18,935 nt of DNA from Acanthamoeba lenticulata (GCA_002179805.1 NAVB01000052.1:1-18935), one strand, 5' to 3'. Shown: positions 7,447 to 17,063, counted from the first letter of the stretch. A program made the numbers and translations. Notes: generated from the letters alone by a model not told the origin.

Positions 7447-9601
7447 TCAGGAGTTCTGGGCGGGGGCTGACGCCGCAGCTTCGGCAGCTTCCGCGGCTCG
7501 GGCAAGTCGCTTGCGCTTGTGTTGTTTGACTTTGTACACCACGTAGGCCGGGCCAGCCCTGTTGATCGCCAGCGGGCGGGTGAGAATGACGGCCATCGTG
7601 CAGCAGATCTCTTATAACAACAAGGCGGCGTACCACACAGGCAGGGTGACGATCATGCCAGCGAGGATCGTGTAGACCAGGGCCTTCAGCCACTTGGCCT
7701 CGCCGTCTTTTCCTGTTGTGGATTGAAGATGGCTGCGGTTGGCTCACGAGCTAGCCTCGTGTCGCCAAGCCAGGATGGAGGGGGGGGGAGCCAAGATGTA
7801 CCCTTGCACGGGCCCTTCTGGGAAAAGTGGTGGGGCGTCATGACCTGACCACAGAGCCAGCAGAACGAGCAGCCGCAGCTGCGCCCATCACCGGCAGACA
7901 CATCGCCAGCTTCGATTAGGCCAGCCCGCGCCGAACGAGCGTGAAAGAGAGAGAGAGAAAGAGGAGGGTAGAGGAGGTACAAGGAACAGGTCATCGTATT
8001 GCAGCCCTTGTTCTTCTCGATGGGGACGGCGCATCGCGGGCAGATCCGCACGTTCACGTTCTGTTTCTTGACGTAGTCCTCCACGCTGCGGACACGACGT
8101 CACAAATCGAATCGTTTGGTCAGTTGCTCCGCTGCGGAGAAAGCCCGGGCCGAACTGCGGGCGCCGCACGTACGTGGTGTCCGCCAAGCCGGCCTCGATC
8201 TTGCGCTTCCGATTGTCCTCGCAGCTGGCGCCCTCGTGCCACTACGGCCAACGAAACGAACAGGTCTGGCGCGTCAGCAAGCGAGAAAGAGAGGCTTTGG
8301 GGGGGGGGGGAGGGGGCTCGCACCTCGTCGCCGCAGAGGAAGCAAGTGACGGTGCCACACCCGGAACACACCACCTTTGGCTCTCCGCCGTCTGGCCGAA
8401 CGAGCACCGTCTCGCAGCCTTTCTCATTATTCGCGATCAACCACACAAGCAAGAACAGTCGCGTTAGAGAGAGAGAGAGAGAGCAACAACTCGAGTCGTT
8501 GCTGCTGACACACAAAAGGACGGTACCAGGCTTGGTGCACCACCGGGTGTTGGGGTTGGTCTTCACCTCGTCATACCAGGCAAACTGCTTGTACTTCTGG
8601 AGCAGTTGGCTGTCGACCACGGCGGCAACCTGCACCGGGAGCACGGCGGTCGAGCAGCCTGGGTACGGGCACCGCAGCTTGACGTCGCCCTCGAGGATAT
8701 GCGTCGCATAGTACTCCTTCAAACACTGCGTAGCGTCGCGTAGCGAGGCGGCGGCAACGCTTACGATCAGCTGCTGGCCACGTGGCCGAGAAGCAGGGAG
8801 TTGACCAGGAAGACGTACGTCGACGCAGTAGCGATGCCCGCACTGGTAGTAGGTGTAGATCTCCTGCAGCTTCTTCTCCTCGCAGCAAATGGCGCACTCG
8901 ACGAGCTCTGAAGACACACGGTGACGAAATTGAGAAATGAAAAACGAGTTGCGTCCGTAGGGGGTGGCCGGATGCAGACAGAAAGGGCACGTACCCGCAG
9001 CATCGCTAACGTTGTCGAGAACGACGGGGGAGGATTCGTTAAGAGCTGCACTGGCCTCTTGTTGCACGAGCGCATTCAACTGCTGCAAGAGCTCTAGAGC
9101 CGCAGCAGGCGGGGGCGCGGATATTCCTTTCAGTCAGCCAGAAGGATGGAGAACCAAAAGAGAAAGAGAGAACCTACCCGGGTCAGCTCCACCGACCTCG
9201 CGTAGAAACTGGATTTGTAGCTGCCTTGCCAGTTCCTCGTCTCGTCGCATCTGGTCGGCTTTGCGCTTGGCCTCCTCTGGATCCTCTTCTACTGCTTCTT
9301 CTTCTTCTTCTTCATCTTCTTTGCCCTTGTCTACTTCGCGTGATGACTGGAATTCTTCTACGTCTGTGTCCTCTTCTTCCTCCTCCTTGCTCGCTTCCTT
9401 GGCCTTATTCAATTCTTGCTGCTCATTGCAAGCGGTGCTGTGGCCAAGAGGGTCGAGGCTGCTACTCGGGCGTAGCATGAGCGATGAGGCACCTCGACTA
9501 AGCTGCGCGTAGAACTGGTCCTCGCTGCTCTCTGGAGTCGTGCTGTATCGGGCAGTCTCCTCTTGTGCATGCACATGTGTTGTCGAGCGTGGCTGGTCCA
9601 T
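7447..9601 (-). CDS. RBR-type E3 ubiquitin ligase with C-terminal membrane anchor, ten exons
   Basis: Exons, minus strand: 9601-9178, 9093-8995, 8907-8819, 8725-8527, 8418-8324, 8241-8174, 8085-7981, 7878-7802, 7706-7634 and 7558-7447, giving 446 residues. The N-terminus is acidic (EEEEEE runs) with a helical DEELARQLQ segment resembling ubiquitin-binding motifs. RING1 (about 179-230) has CAICCEE, CGHRYCVDC and CPYPGC. The IBR follows (RWCTKPGCETVL, CSGCGTVTCFLCGDEWHEG). RING2 (from residue 340) is CPRCAVPIEKNKGCNTM, then TCSFCGCSFCWLCG; the Cys after NKG (about 353) corresponds to the catalytic thioester cysteine of this class. A membrane helix (LVYTILAGMIVTLPVW) and a basic tail end the protein, an arrangement seen in RNF144-like ligases. 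RBR enzymes take ubiquitin from E2 onto the RING2 cysteine and then to substrate. It is head-to-head with EME1. Confidence 0.9.
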
Positions 9602-9930
9602 GGGTGGGCAAAGGAAGGGTCCAATGAGGATTCGATGCTCTTTAATCGAATTCTATTAGATCCACTTCGTCTGTTGCCGGACAGAACAAAGAGGGATTAA
9701 AAGGCGAAATGCACAATTGGCAGAGGGAGGCGAGCGTACGCGGCACACAGCACAAATCAATGGCGCTGTCGGGCAGCAAGCTTCCACCACACGGCAGAGT
9801 TCACCAACGCGACGGTGGTCGGTGCGAGTCGCACAGGGCAGCTGCCAGAAGAAAATTGCTTTATACTAACTGGAAAATGCACATTTCCTCGAACAAGATT
9901 TGTGCCGAAACTTGGCTTGGCTTGCGCTGC
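9602..9930. promoter_or_regulatory. Shared divergent promoter region of RBR ligase and EME1
   Basis: About 330 bp separates the RBR start (9601, minus) from the preferred EME1 start (9931, plus). It holds a CCAAT at 9621-9625, an AT-rich stretch near 9641-9660 and GGATTAAAAGG near 9694. In-frame ATGs upstream of 9931 (9709, 9760, 9868) would lengthen EME1 but encode no recognisable sequence. Confidence 0.5.
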
Positions 9931-11937
9931 ATGAGCTTCGTGGACCTGACGGAGGAGGATGCCCTCGCAGGCTTGACCCCTCCCTTCCCATCCTCATCTT
10001 CCGCTTTGTCTTCATCCAGCAAAGTCGTTGCAAAATCAAAAACCAAGAAGAGGCACCTCCCCTCCGCCGATGCGGGGGAAGATGACAGCTTCCTTCTCGA
10101 GTCAATCCACTCTACTTCCTCTTCCACTTCATCAACTCGCCCCGACGTTGCTTTTCCGGCCTCTTTGTCTTCGGCTGCCGCGAAGCGGAAGCGGGCGACT
10201 GACGATGCTTGCGTCACGGAAGCTACACACGACGATTACAGCGCTGCCAGAGAAGGGCCAAAGCCGGCATCGTCATCGTCTTCGTCTTCGTCTTCCTCGA
10301 CTTCTTCGGCCAAGTCGTCTTTTGTGAAAAAGGCCGCTGCAGCCACGACGTCATCGGCCACTACAACGACCACTACATCGACCAAGAAGACCAAGAGCAA
10401 AACGACGGCCACAGCCCCCAAGAAAAGGAAGAAGACGAAGAGCGAGCCGGAGGAAGACGTGATGGTGCTCATCGACGCCAACCTGGTAAACGAGAAAGGC
10501 GGCGACGCCTACATCTCTGTCTGCCTCAAGCCGGACCGCGACAAGAAGTGCGATCTTGTGCTCATGTGTCGCGTTAATGCGGCGACGCAACTGACATGCA
10601 ACCATGGTTGCTGGCAGACCGGTGCTGTATGACGTGCGAGCGCTGCCCATCCGCAACTCCATCGAGTGGCGGACGTCGTTTGGCGTTGAGGATGACGGAG
10701 ATGACGACGATGACGGATCAGACGCCAACAACGCCGACGAGTCGTCGGATGAACGCATCGAGAAGCAAAAAATGTACATCAGACACGCGAACCACATCGG
10801 TGTGAGGAATCGACTCTGACAGATCACGGCGTGACGTGGGCGGGCGGGGACGAGCTCAGGCGAAAGAGGTGCGAGGTGGGACAAGTGCTGGTCAAGTACT
10901 CGGGGAGCGAGTTTGGGCGACTCGTGCGAGAGCGCGGACTGCGGGCCGAGGTGGACCGGATCCGCGCGGCCCATCCGAACAAGGCCATCACGTTGGTGCT
11001 GGAAGCCCTTAAGTCCTTCTTCGCGCAGGAGACCCGCCGCGTCAACAGCGCTCTGAAGCGCGCAGGGTGGGCGGAGGAGGACGAGGAAGAGGAGGATGAA
11101 GACGCAGCGTCGGACAACTACAGCGATGATGACGCCGCCCAGCACAACGACAAGAATGACAAAAATGCGGGCAAGGTGCGGCGGGTCACGCCATCCATGG
11201 TCGAGGAGGCCATCGTGTGGCTCATGATCGAAGGTACGCGACACACACGTGCAGAATTTGACCTGTAATCAACACATTCCCACTAAATAAGAACAATAAT
11301 TCATAAAAATCGTTATCTTATGCACACACGCACACAGGCAAATGTCACGTACGGAAGACCGATAATGCGAGCGAGTCGGCCGGTTTCGTGTACCGCCTGA
11401 CGTCAGCGATCGCCCACGCGCCCTACCGGTACATAGTCAACACGGTGTTCCAGCAAGAGAGCGGCATCTTGTGGTTGACAACACGCGCGTGTGCGGGTGC
11501 GCGCGTGTGGGCCACAACAACAAACCACCAACGCAGGCAAGAGAGTTCGTTCTCCACGTTTTGCGCCGAGGCGACAGGCAAACGCGCGGCGCGGACCGAC
11601 ACCGAGCAGGAAACCTGGATCAAGCAACTCCAGCAAATCAACAAGGTACGATACCACACTCTCGGTTGTGCGCCGCGGGCAATTTGTCTCAAGCAGGCGC
11701 ACCTTGCAGGTGTCGGTGAGCGTGGCGACGGCGATCGCCGCTGAGTACCCGACGTTCCGGGCGTTGATGTCGGTGTACCAGAACGACGCGATGACCGAGC
11801 AGCAGAGGGAGCTGCTCCTCCAGGACGTGCGCATCGGGTCGGCGCTCACGAGCAAGGACCGCAAGGTGGGGCCCGCCCTCTCCACCAAGATCTATCACGT
11901 CTTCACCGACGACGACGGCACGCGCAAGGTCAACTGA
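9931..11937 (+). CDS. EME1: Crossover junction endonuclease subunit EME1, six exons
   Basis: Exons 9931-10565, 10618-10773, 10860-11233, 11338-11428, 11537-11645 and 11710-11937 give 530 residues (human EME1 is about 570). The N-terminal third is disordered, Ser/Thr/Lys-rich, and begins with VDLTEED, which resembles a SUMO-interacting motif. The ERCC4-like fold follows: VMVLIDANLV, ALPIRNSIEW, QVLVKYSGSEFGRLV, KAITLVLEALKSFF, MVEEAIVWL, then TSAIAHAPYR. The C-terminal helix-hairpin-helix part (WIKQLQQINKVSVSVATAIA and DRKVGPALSTKIYHVF) clearly matches EME1. EME1 pairs with MUS81 to cut branched DNA in recombination and fork repair; it lacks the nuclease motif, consistent with what is seen. 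The first intron is only 52 nt, with a good CTGAC branch site. An acidic Asp-rich insert follows the IEW segment. Confidence 0.9.
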
Positions 11938-12119
11938 GGAGCTCCATTGCAATTCGAATATTTGAACATTTTTGCGGACATTGCGTTACACGTGAACGGC
12001 GCTCTTCGGTCCACTTTTCTTGCCACCCAACTTGGCCTTATTTGGCAAAGCCTGTGCAAGGGGCAAACCGGGGTCGCCATTACTAACAGATTTCTTTTCC
12101 CCCCACTGTGAAGAACAAG

Positions 12120-13074
12120 ATGAACAAGTCAGTCGCCTGTGTGTTCCTGGTCCTCGCCGCTTTGGTCCTCTGCACCTCGGCTTTCGTCGTGGAGAAGGAT
12201 GTCCGCCTCACGTTTGAGGAGATGCTCAAGGAGGAGCAAAAGAACGTTAAGCTTCAGACCTTCTCCTGGAGAAACTGCGCTGGTGGTACGCCGACTTTCA
12301 GTACTCTCTTGTGATCACAGCGGCTCCTTCTTAGGGGAGCTGCAATCTCACGGCCTCTTAGCCAACGCTCCTTCCCAGGTGACTTCGCTTGCTGTGTCTC
12401 CTGACCCGCTCGTCATGGGCCAGAACCTCAACGTCATGGCTGCCGGAAACCTCAGTACGCTCCCACAGCCACAGATTGTTGTTGTTGTCGGATCCATTCC
12501 TGTTGCTGACCTTCATATCGACAGGCGCCAGCATCGCGAGCGGTCAGGGCTACACCATCACCCTCCAGATCATTAAGCAAGTGTTTGGTGTACGTGCCGT
12601 CGTCGGCTGGAACGGTGAAGGATTGTAGTTGTGCTCAACGATTGTGCAAACAGGTGTGGGTGACTATCCCCTGTGTGGAGGGTATTGGCAGCTGCACCTA
12701 CGATTTGTGCAACCTCCTCGGCCCGGGTCCCAACCCTTGCCCCCTTGCTCCCTGGTTTGCGCCTTCTATCCCGTGGTTTCTTGCTGGGCCAAGGCTAAAA
12801 TGTTTGGGTGTCGCAGGAAGGTGCCTTGCGGCTGCCCTTTCGCCGCCGGTTCCTACGCCGTGACTACGCCTGGCTTCACCACCCTCTTCCCCAACATCGG
12901 CCTCTACTGGCTCGTGTCGGTACGTGGCTTTTAGCTTCTCCCAAAACATCACAACTGTGCGCGAGTGTTGACTTCGTTATCTTCTAGGGCAACTTCAACG
13001 TCACTGGCACGCTGGCCGATTCCAAGGGTAACGTCCTGGGCTGCCTTAACATGATGCTCGCCCTTTCTTCCTAA
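12120..13074 (+). CDS. Secreted ML-domain (MD-2-related/NPC2-PITP-like) lipid-binding protein, six exons
   Basis: Exons 12120-12285, 12362-12454, 12525-12589, 12654-12754, 12817-12919 and 12988-13074 give 204 residues. A clear signal peptide (residues 1-21, hydrophobic VFLVLAALVL, cleavage after TSA) is followed by the ML fold: FSWRNC, then NAPSQVTSLAVSPDPLV, GQNLNVMAAGNLS, YTITLQIIK, WVTIPCVEGIGSCTYDLC, VPCGCPFAAGSYAV and NFNVTGTLADSKGNVLGC. The cysteine pattern and the PDP and CPFAAG motifs match phosphatidylglycerol/phosphatidylinositol transfer and NPC2-like proteins, which bind a single lipid or sterol in the endolysosome or outside the cell. All introns are 62-76 nt. For the first intron, a nearer acceptor at 12333-12334 is also in phase but would make a 49-nt intron and fits the family less well. 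Confidence 0.9.
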
Positions 13075-13124
13075 GCCCTAGAATGCCCTTTTAGACAAAG
13101 CAGTATTACCATGTGTCTGCTGTC

Positions 13125-13130
13125 AATAAA
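13125..13130 (+). terminator. Poly(A) signal of the ML-domain gene
   Basis: AATAAA lies 51 nt after the TAA stop, with T-rich sequence following. Confidence 0.75.
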
Positions 13131-13251
13131 GTAATCACAAGATTTTCCTGGCCAACTATTTCGTTTCTTTTCTCTTCTTTCCTTCCCTGCTTTTCTGGCT
13201 TCATTCAGCGAAGCAACTTCGACAAAAACAGCCGCAAAAACACATCTTAAT

Positions 13252-13265
13252 TTATTGCGCAATAA
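13252..13265. promoter_or_regulatory. Perfect 14-bp palindrome containing a C/EBP-type bZIP site
   Basis: TTATTGCGCAATAA is identical to its reverse complement and contains ATTGCGCAAT, the known consensus palindrome for C/EBP-class bZIP factors. It lies 61 bp upstream of the ankyrin gene ATG. A regulatory role is inferred from sequence and position only. Confidence 0.5.
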
Positions 13266-13326
13266 GAAAAGTTCTCGACAAGGCCACACATCTATCTCGC
13301 AGGTTAACGCGTCGTAAATTCACAAC

Positions 13327-14319
13327 ATGGACCAGTTGAACGCTCGTTTGCTTGCTGCCCTCCTCGCTCAGCAGGGTGGCGGTGGCGCTGGCGGCGGTGG
13401 CGGCGGTGGAGGCAACGACCACGCGGCACGGGAGGCCAAGCGGCTCCATGTGGAGGCTCAAATGCGAAACAGCCCCAACGAGCTCTTTCGCATAATCCTC
13501 AAGTGGCAGCTCGAGACCACCCGCTTCGAGAATACGGCTCGCGTCGATACCATCAAAAATCTGCTCGACGACGAGTACGTGAAGCGTGACCTCAACATCG
13601 TGGACAACGACGGCTACTCGGCGCTCTACTACGCCGTGCAGACGAGGCAGCACAAGGCCGCGCGGCTGCTGGTCGAGGCTGGCGCCGACCCCTTTGGCGA
13701 CAACGAAGGCCACTCGCCCCTGCGCCTCATCTTCTGCGGCACCAAGGGCCCCTTGGGCAGCACCACGCTGCAGTTCGCGAGGTGGCTGATGAGCTACCTC
13801 GAGAGCGTGGGCAAGAAGCAGGAAATGCTCTACTGCCTCACGCAGCCGCCCTGCATGCTCCTCTTCATCTGCAGCAAGAAAAAACTGCAGCTCAGCACGG
13901 CCGAAGCGCTGCTCCAGCACGGCGTCGACCCGATGATCACCGACGCTGGCGGCTGGACGGCGTTGCACCACGCGTGCAAGCGCGGCCACGTCTCGCTGGC
14001 CAAGATGCTGCTCGACCACGGGGCCGACATCAACGCGGTCAAGAACGACGGCTACACGCCGCTCCACCTGGCCGCGCTCAACAACAACTGCGAAGTCGTC
14101 ATGCTGCTCATGGAGCGCGGCGCGATGACCGAAGCGCTGACGGGCGACAACGAGGAGCGTCCGGTGTTGGCCCGCAAGTCGGCCGCCGACTTGGCCGACA
14201 TCAACAACCACCAGTACGCAGCCTATCTCATCCGCAATTGGGCCTTCTGGCACACGCCCTCGCCGGTGGTGAAGCCCGTCACGGACAACGACTCAACCAC
14301 CGACATGCTCATCTCCTGA
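13327..14319 (+). CDS. Ankyrin-repeat protein, single exon, 330 aa
   Basis: One uninterrupted frame from ATG 13327 (ACAACATGG context) to TGA. Residues 17-29 are a nearly pure glycine run. A helical stretch follows (residues 33-75), then ankyrin repeats: DGYSALYYAVQTRQHKAARL with LLVEAGADPFGDN; STAEALLQHGVDPMITD; GGWTALHHACKRGHVSLAKM with LLDHGADINAVKN; DGYTPLHLAALNNNCEVVML with LMERGA; and a last degenerate repeat. No F-box, kinase or membrane segment is visible, so it is probably a scaffold with unknown partner. It has no intron, unlike its neighbours, and is followed after only 68 bp by the fluoride exporter gene. Confidence 0.9.
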   Translation: MDQLNARLLAALLAQQGGGGAGGGGGGGGNDHAAREAKRLHVEAQMRNSPNELFRIILKWQLETTRFENTARVDTIKNLLDDEYVKRDLNIVDNDGYSALYYAVQTRQHKAARLLVEAGADPFGDNEGHSPLRLIFCGTKGPLGSTTLQFARWLMSYLESVGKKQEMLYCLTQPPCMLLFICSKKKLQLSTAEALLQHGVDPMITDAGGWTALHHACKRGHVSLAKMLLDHGADINAVKNDGYTPLHLAALNNNCEVVMLLMERGAMTEALTGDNEERPVLARKSAADLADINNHQYAAYLIRNWAFWHTPSPVVKPVTDNDSTTDMLIS

Positions 14320-14352
14320 GCCAGCCTCGCCCTTGCCCCTGCACAAAAATAC

Positions 14353-14358
14353 AATAAA
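14353..14358 (+). terminator. Poly(A) signal of the ankyrin gene
   Basis: AATAAA lies 33 nt after the ankyrin stop and only 29 nt before the proposed ATG of the next gene, so the 3' end of one transcript and the 5' end of the next must nearly abut or overlap. Confidence 0.75.
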
Positions 14359-14387
14359 ACAAACCATAAATTTAAATACAACACGAA

Positions 14388-17014
14388 ATGGAGGAAGAAG
14401 AAGAGGACGCGTTGGCCTTTCAGCTCGAGCCCCACCCCCGTCACAACGAGGGCTCCCTGCGCAGCGAAGCAGCCGCCGATGAGAGCATTGACCAAAACGA
14501 AGAACCTCACCCAAGGCGCTTCCTCCTCGCGCTGTGCAGGCTCAAATCTCGATTTACAGGGTGGGCTGAAGGTCGTGGCAAGCCACTTCTGCTTCTTTTG
14601 TCCCGCATCCTGTGGTACAGTAATCCTCGGTTTCCACCTCCAAGAGTGCAAAACTCATTCATCGGTGTAGGATGATCGTCTTCTCGGGTCTGGCGGCCAG
14701 CATCCAGTTTTGTACGTTGGTCTCTTGTGCCTTGTGCCACATCGTCAGAGTACACAAAAAGGGCTGAAACCAAACGTGTGCCGCTCGCCCCTGGGGCCGC
14801 AGGGATCCCGAGCCTCTACGCGCCCGACAGCGCGCACGTGGGCATCAACGTGACGGTGCTGCTCTTCAACCTCGTGGGCTGCTTTATCATCGCCATCTGC
14901 ACGGCCTTCAAGCAGGTCAAGTTCCAGTACATGCAGTCCTACCTCATGTACGACGGCCTCCGCGCGGGCTTCTGCAGCACCTTCACCACCTTTGGCAACC
15001 TCATCGAGGACACCGGCCGCCTCATCCTCTCTGGTTCGTTCGTTTGTTTGTTGCCACCTCCTTGCTTCCTTCATGACCACTTTTCTACATGTCTATTATC
15101 ATCATCCTCATGATCACCATCATCATGACCATCGTTATCCCGCAGGGATGTGGTGGCTGAGCCTCATCAACCTGTTCGGGACCTTCGTCCTCTCCTTCTG
15201 CGTGTGGGAGCTCGGCCGCTTCGTCGCCCGCCGTTGGAAGGGCGGCGTCGCCTACAGGTGCGTCCTACCCCCGACGCCTCCCCCCGCCACACGGAGGCGC
15301 AACACGTGCGCGCGCGCGCGCGGTGCTGACTGGCCGACGCACAGCAAGATCGCGCGGGTGCTCGAGAACGCAGACCAGCGGATGGTCTACGAGGTCGAGA
15401 AGATGCTCCTCTCCGCTCCTCCGTCATTTTCATCATCATCGTCGTCTTCGTCTTCGTCTTCGTCTTCGTCTACACCGCCGCCACCGTCGGCGGGCCTGCT
15501 GCGACGCACCCGCAACGACGAGGAAGAAGCGAACGACGACCGGGAAGGCGACTGGGAAGACGACGACGACGGTAAGATCACGGCCGCACGCGGAGACGAC
15601 AGGCCAACGAACGTGTTCTTCCTGAGCGGGTCAGCCAAGCCACTCTACAAGATCTCGCACCACCTCGAGCGCCAGCAGCTCAAGGCGCGCCTCTTCCTCC
15701 TCTTCCTCCTCCTTTTCCTTTATCTCTTCATCCTTGTCAGGCGCGTGCTCTTTGGGCTGACGGGTCCCCCTCCCCCCTCCCCCCGCCCATTCGCGCGCGT
15801 GCAGTCCAAGCGGCACACGCACCGGTGGTGGCTCCTGCGGCGGCACTGGCTCATCCTCCTCGTCGTCGCGCTGCCGCCCGTCCTCAACTACATCATCGGT
15901 GCCCGCCCCCTCTCCTCGCTCATTAACATCACCATCACCATCATGGATGGGATATATCGTTGGTCTGACGACCTCTCTGTTGGCCACACACATAACGTAC
16001 GCGCGCGACGATGCAGTGGTGTGGCTGGCGGGGCCGATGGGGTCGCTGCTGCCGACGGTGCTGGACGACTACCCGTCGCACGGGGCGCTGATCTTCGACT
16101 GGACCTGCATGCACGCCCTCTCCGTCGCCGGCGTCTGCGTCGGCCTGTAATGGACCCTTCCCCTCCCCCCCCGCCTCCTGGTCTCAATCTATTTATTTAT
16201 TTATTCATTGAATGGCGTAACAGGGCCGTCGACAGTTTCACGACGAGCACGCGACACAGTGTGCAGGTATGCTTTTGCAGCCCCGTGCGCCAAGACTCTG
16301 GCTCACAGTATATCTCTGATGTGGGGGATGGGGGGGGGGGATGGGTGGGTCTCCAAGTGGGGCACGTTCAAGAACAACCTGGTGTCGTGCATCCTGATCG
16401 GGGCGGCCCACTCGCTGCTCCTCTTCCGGCACTACTTCCCCTTTGGGGGGTCCTTCTACTTCTCCGCGCTGACCTCCCGGTACCACTCGAGCCCCCCCCC
16501 TTTCTACTTTTTCGTTTATTCTTAATATTCAAAAACTTTATGTAGTATTATCAAGTGGCTGATGGGACTTACGGCGGAGGCGTGCGTGCAGGTTCATAAC
16601 GAGCTTCTGCGGCAGCGAGAGCTCCTTCGCCGGCCTCGTGGACGAGACGGCCGTGCTCTTTCACGCGCACGTCCCCAAGGGCACCTGGGTGCGCGCGGAA
16701 GCCTCCCTCCTCTGCGCAGAAATGATCCCGCTGCTCTCATGCGCGAGTTTTGTGGTGTGTCTGGTGATGCGACACCCGAGCAGGTGCGGAACATCGGGTA
16801 CAACCTGTTCCTGTGCACGCTCGTGTTCCTCGTGGTGGTCTTCGCCGTCCGCTTCTCCGTCTTCTTCCACTACTTTGGCCCCGAAACCGCCAAACTGTAC
16901 CTTTGGTCCCCCCAAAGTGCCATTGTTTTCTCGTCTGGCGGACCATCACCTCACCATCGTGACGGATGGTTTTGGGGGGCCAGGTACATCTGCGGCGTAT
17001 TCAACCAGTGCTAA
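14388..17014 (+). CDS. Two-domain eukaryotic fluoride exporter (FEX/CrcB family), about twelve exons
   Basis: Proposed exons: 14388-14614, 14671-14711, 14803-15033, 15146-15257, 15345-15744, 15805-15898, 16017-16146, 16224-16266, 16358-16479, 16592-16688, 16784-16896 and 16984-17014 (546 residues). The first CrcB-like unit shows VTVLLFNLVGCFIIAICTAF (conserved Asn and Gly), GLRAGFCSTFTTFGNLIED (Phe-rich TM3 break) and WWLSLINLFGTFVLSF. The second shows VVWLAGPMGSLL, WGTFKNNLVSCILIGAAHSL, SFCGSESSFAGLVDE and a last helix, YNLFLCTLVFLVVVFAV. FEX proteins are plasma-membrane fluoride channels that remove toxic fluoride. The linker holds 14 serines and an acidic stretch, then one or two extra helices. 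Exons 1-2, the 3' end of exon 5 and the last intron are the least certain; a pyrimidine-rich segment at 15690-15740 might be an intron end rather than the helix LFLLFLLLFLYLFILV. Confidence 0.82.
15430..15471 (+). repeat. Serine-codon trinucleotide repeat (14 Ser) in the fluoride exporter linker
   Basis: Fourteen consecutive TCN codons (TCA, TCG, TCT) encode polyserine, followed by Thr and Pro residues. It lies between the two predicted membrane domains. A similar run of ten Ser codons is in EME1 at 10270-10299. Confidence 0.85.
16188..16209 (+). repeat. TTTA-repeat tract in a fluoride exporter intron
   Basis: An AT-rich tract in the 77-nt intron 16147-16223 contains TTTATTTATTTATTCATT, which is also found in the first Mpv17 intron around 3889-3907. 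Confidence 0.8.
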
Positions 17015-17033
17015 CTGCTGTAAATACTCATTA

Positions 17034-17063
17034 TTTATTTATTATTTATTAATTTCAATTAAA
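17034..17063. terminator. Convergent poly(A) region shared by fluoride exporter and CDC123-like gene
   Basis: Three AATAAA hexamers on the minus strand (at 17045-17050, 17038-17043 and 17034-17039) follow the CDC123-like stop by about 40-55 nt. On the plus strand an ATTAAA at 17058-17063 follows the exporter stop by 43 nt. The two stop codons are only 76 bp apart, so the 3' UTRs very likely overlap. Confidence 0.6.

Noticed and set aside
10800..10859. DHGVTW-containing open stretch as an EME1 exon
   Set aside because: VTW resembles a conserved EME1 motif, but using it needs a 23-nt intron. The 86-nt intron 10774-10859 (GTACAT to CTCAG) restores frame with normal size, and the IEW at about 10663-10671 already supplies that motif.
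10351..11244. 297-codon minus-strand ORF opposite EME1
   Set aside because: It overlaps EME1 exons and introns without family similarity; it is a shadow of the sense gene.
13252..14253. 333-codon minus-strand ORF opposite the ankyrin gene
   Set aside because: A mirror frame of a GC3-rich gene, full of low-complexity H/R/V/E sequence; the sense strand encodes clear ankyrin repeats.
14992..16545. 517-codon continuous plus-strand ORF in the exporter region
   Set aside because: It starts in the wrong frame of a true exon and reads through several introns. Only parts (about 15146-15898) are true coding frame; spliced exons give the CrcB-like signatures instead.
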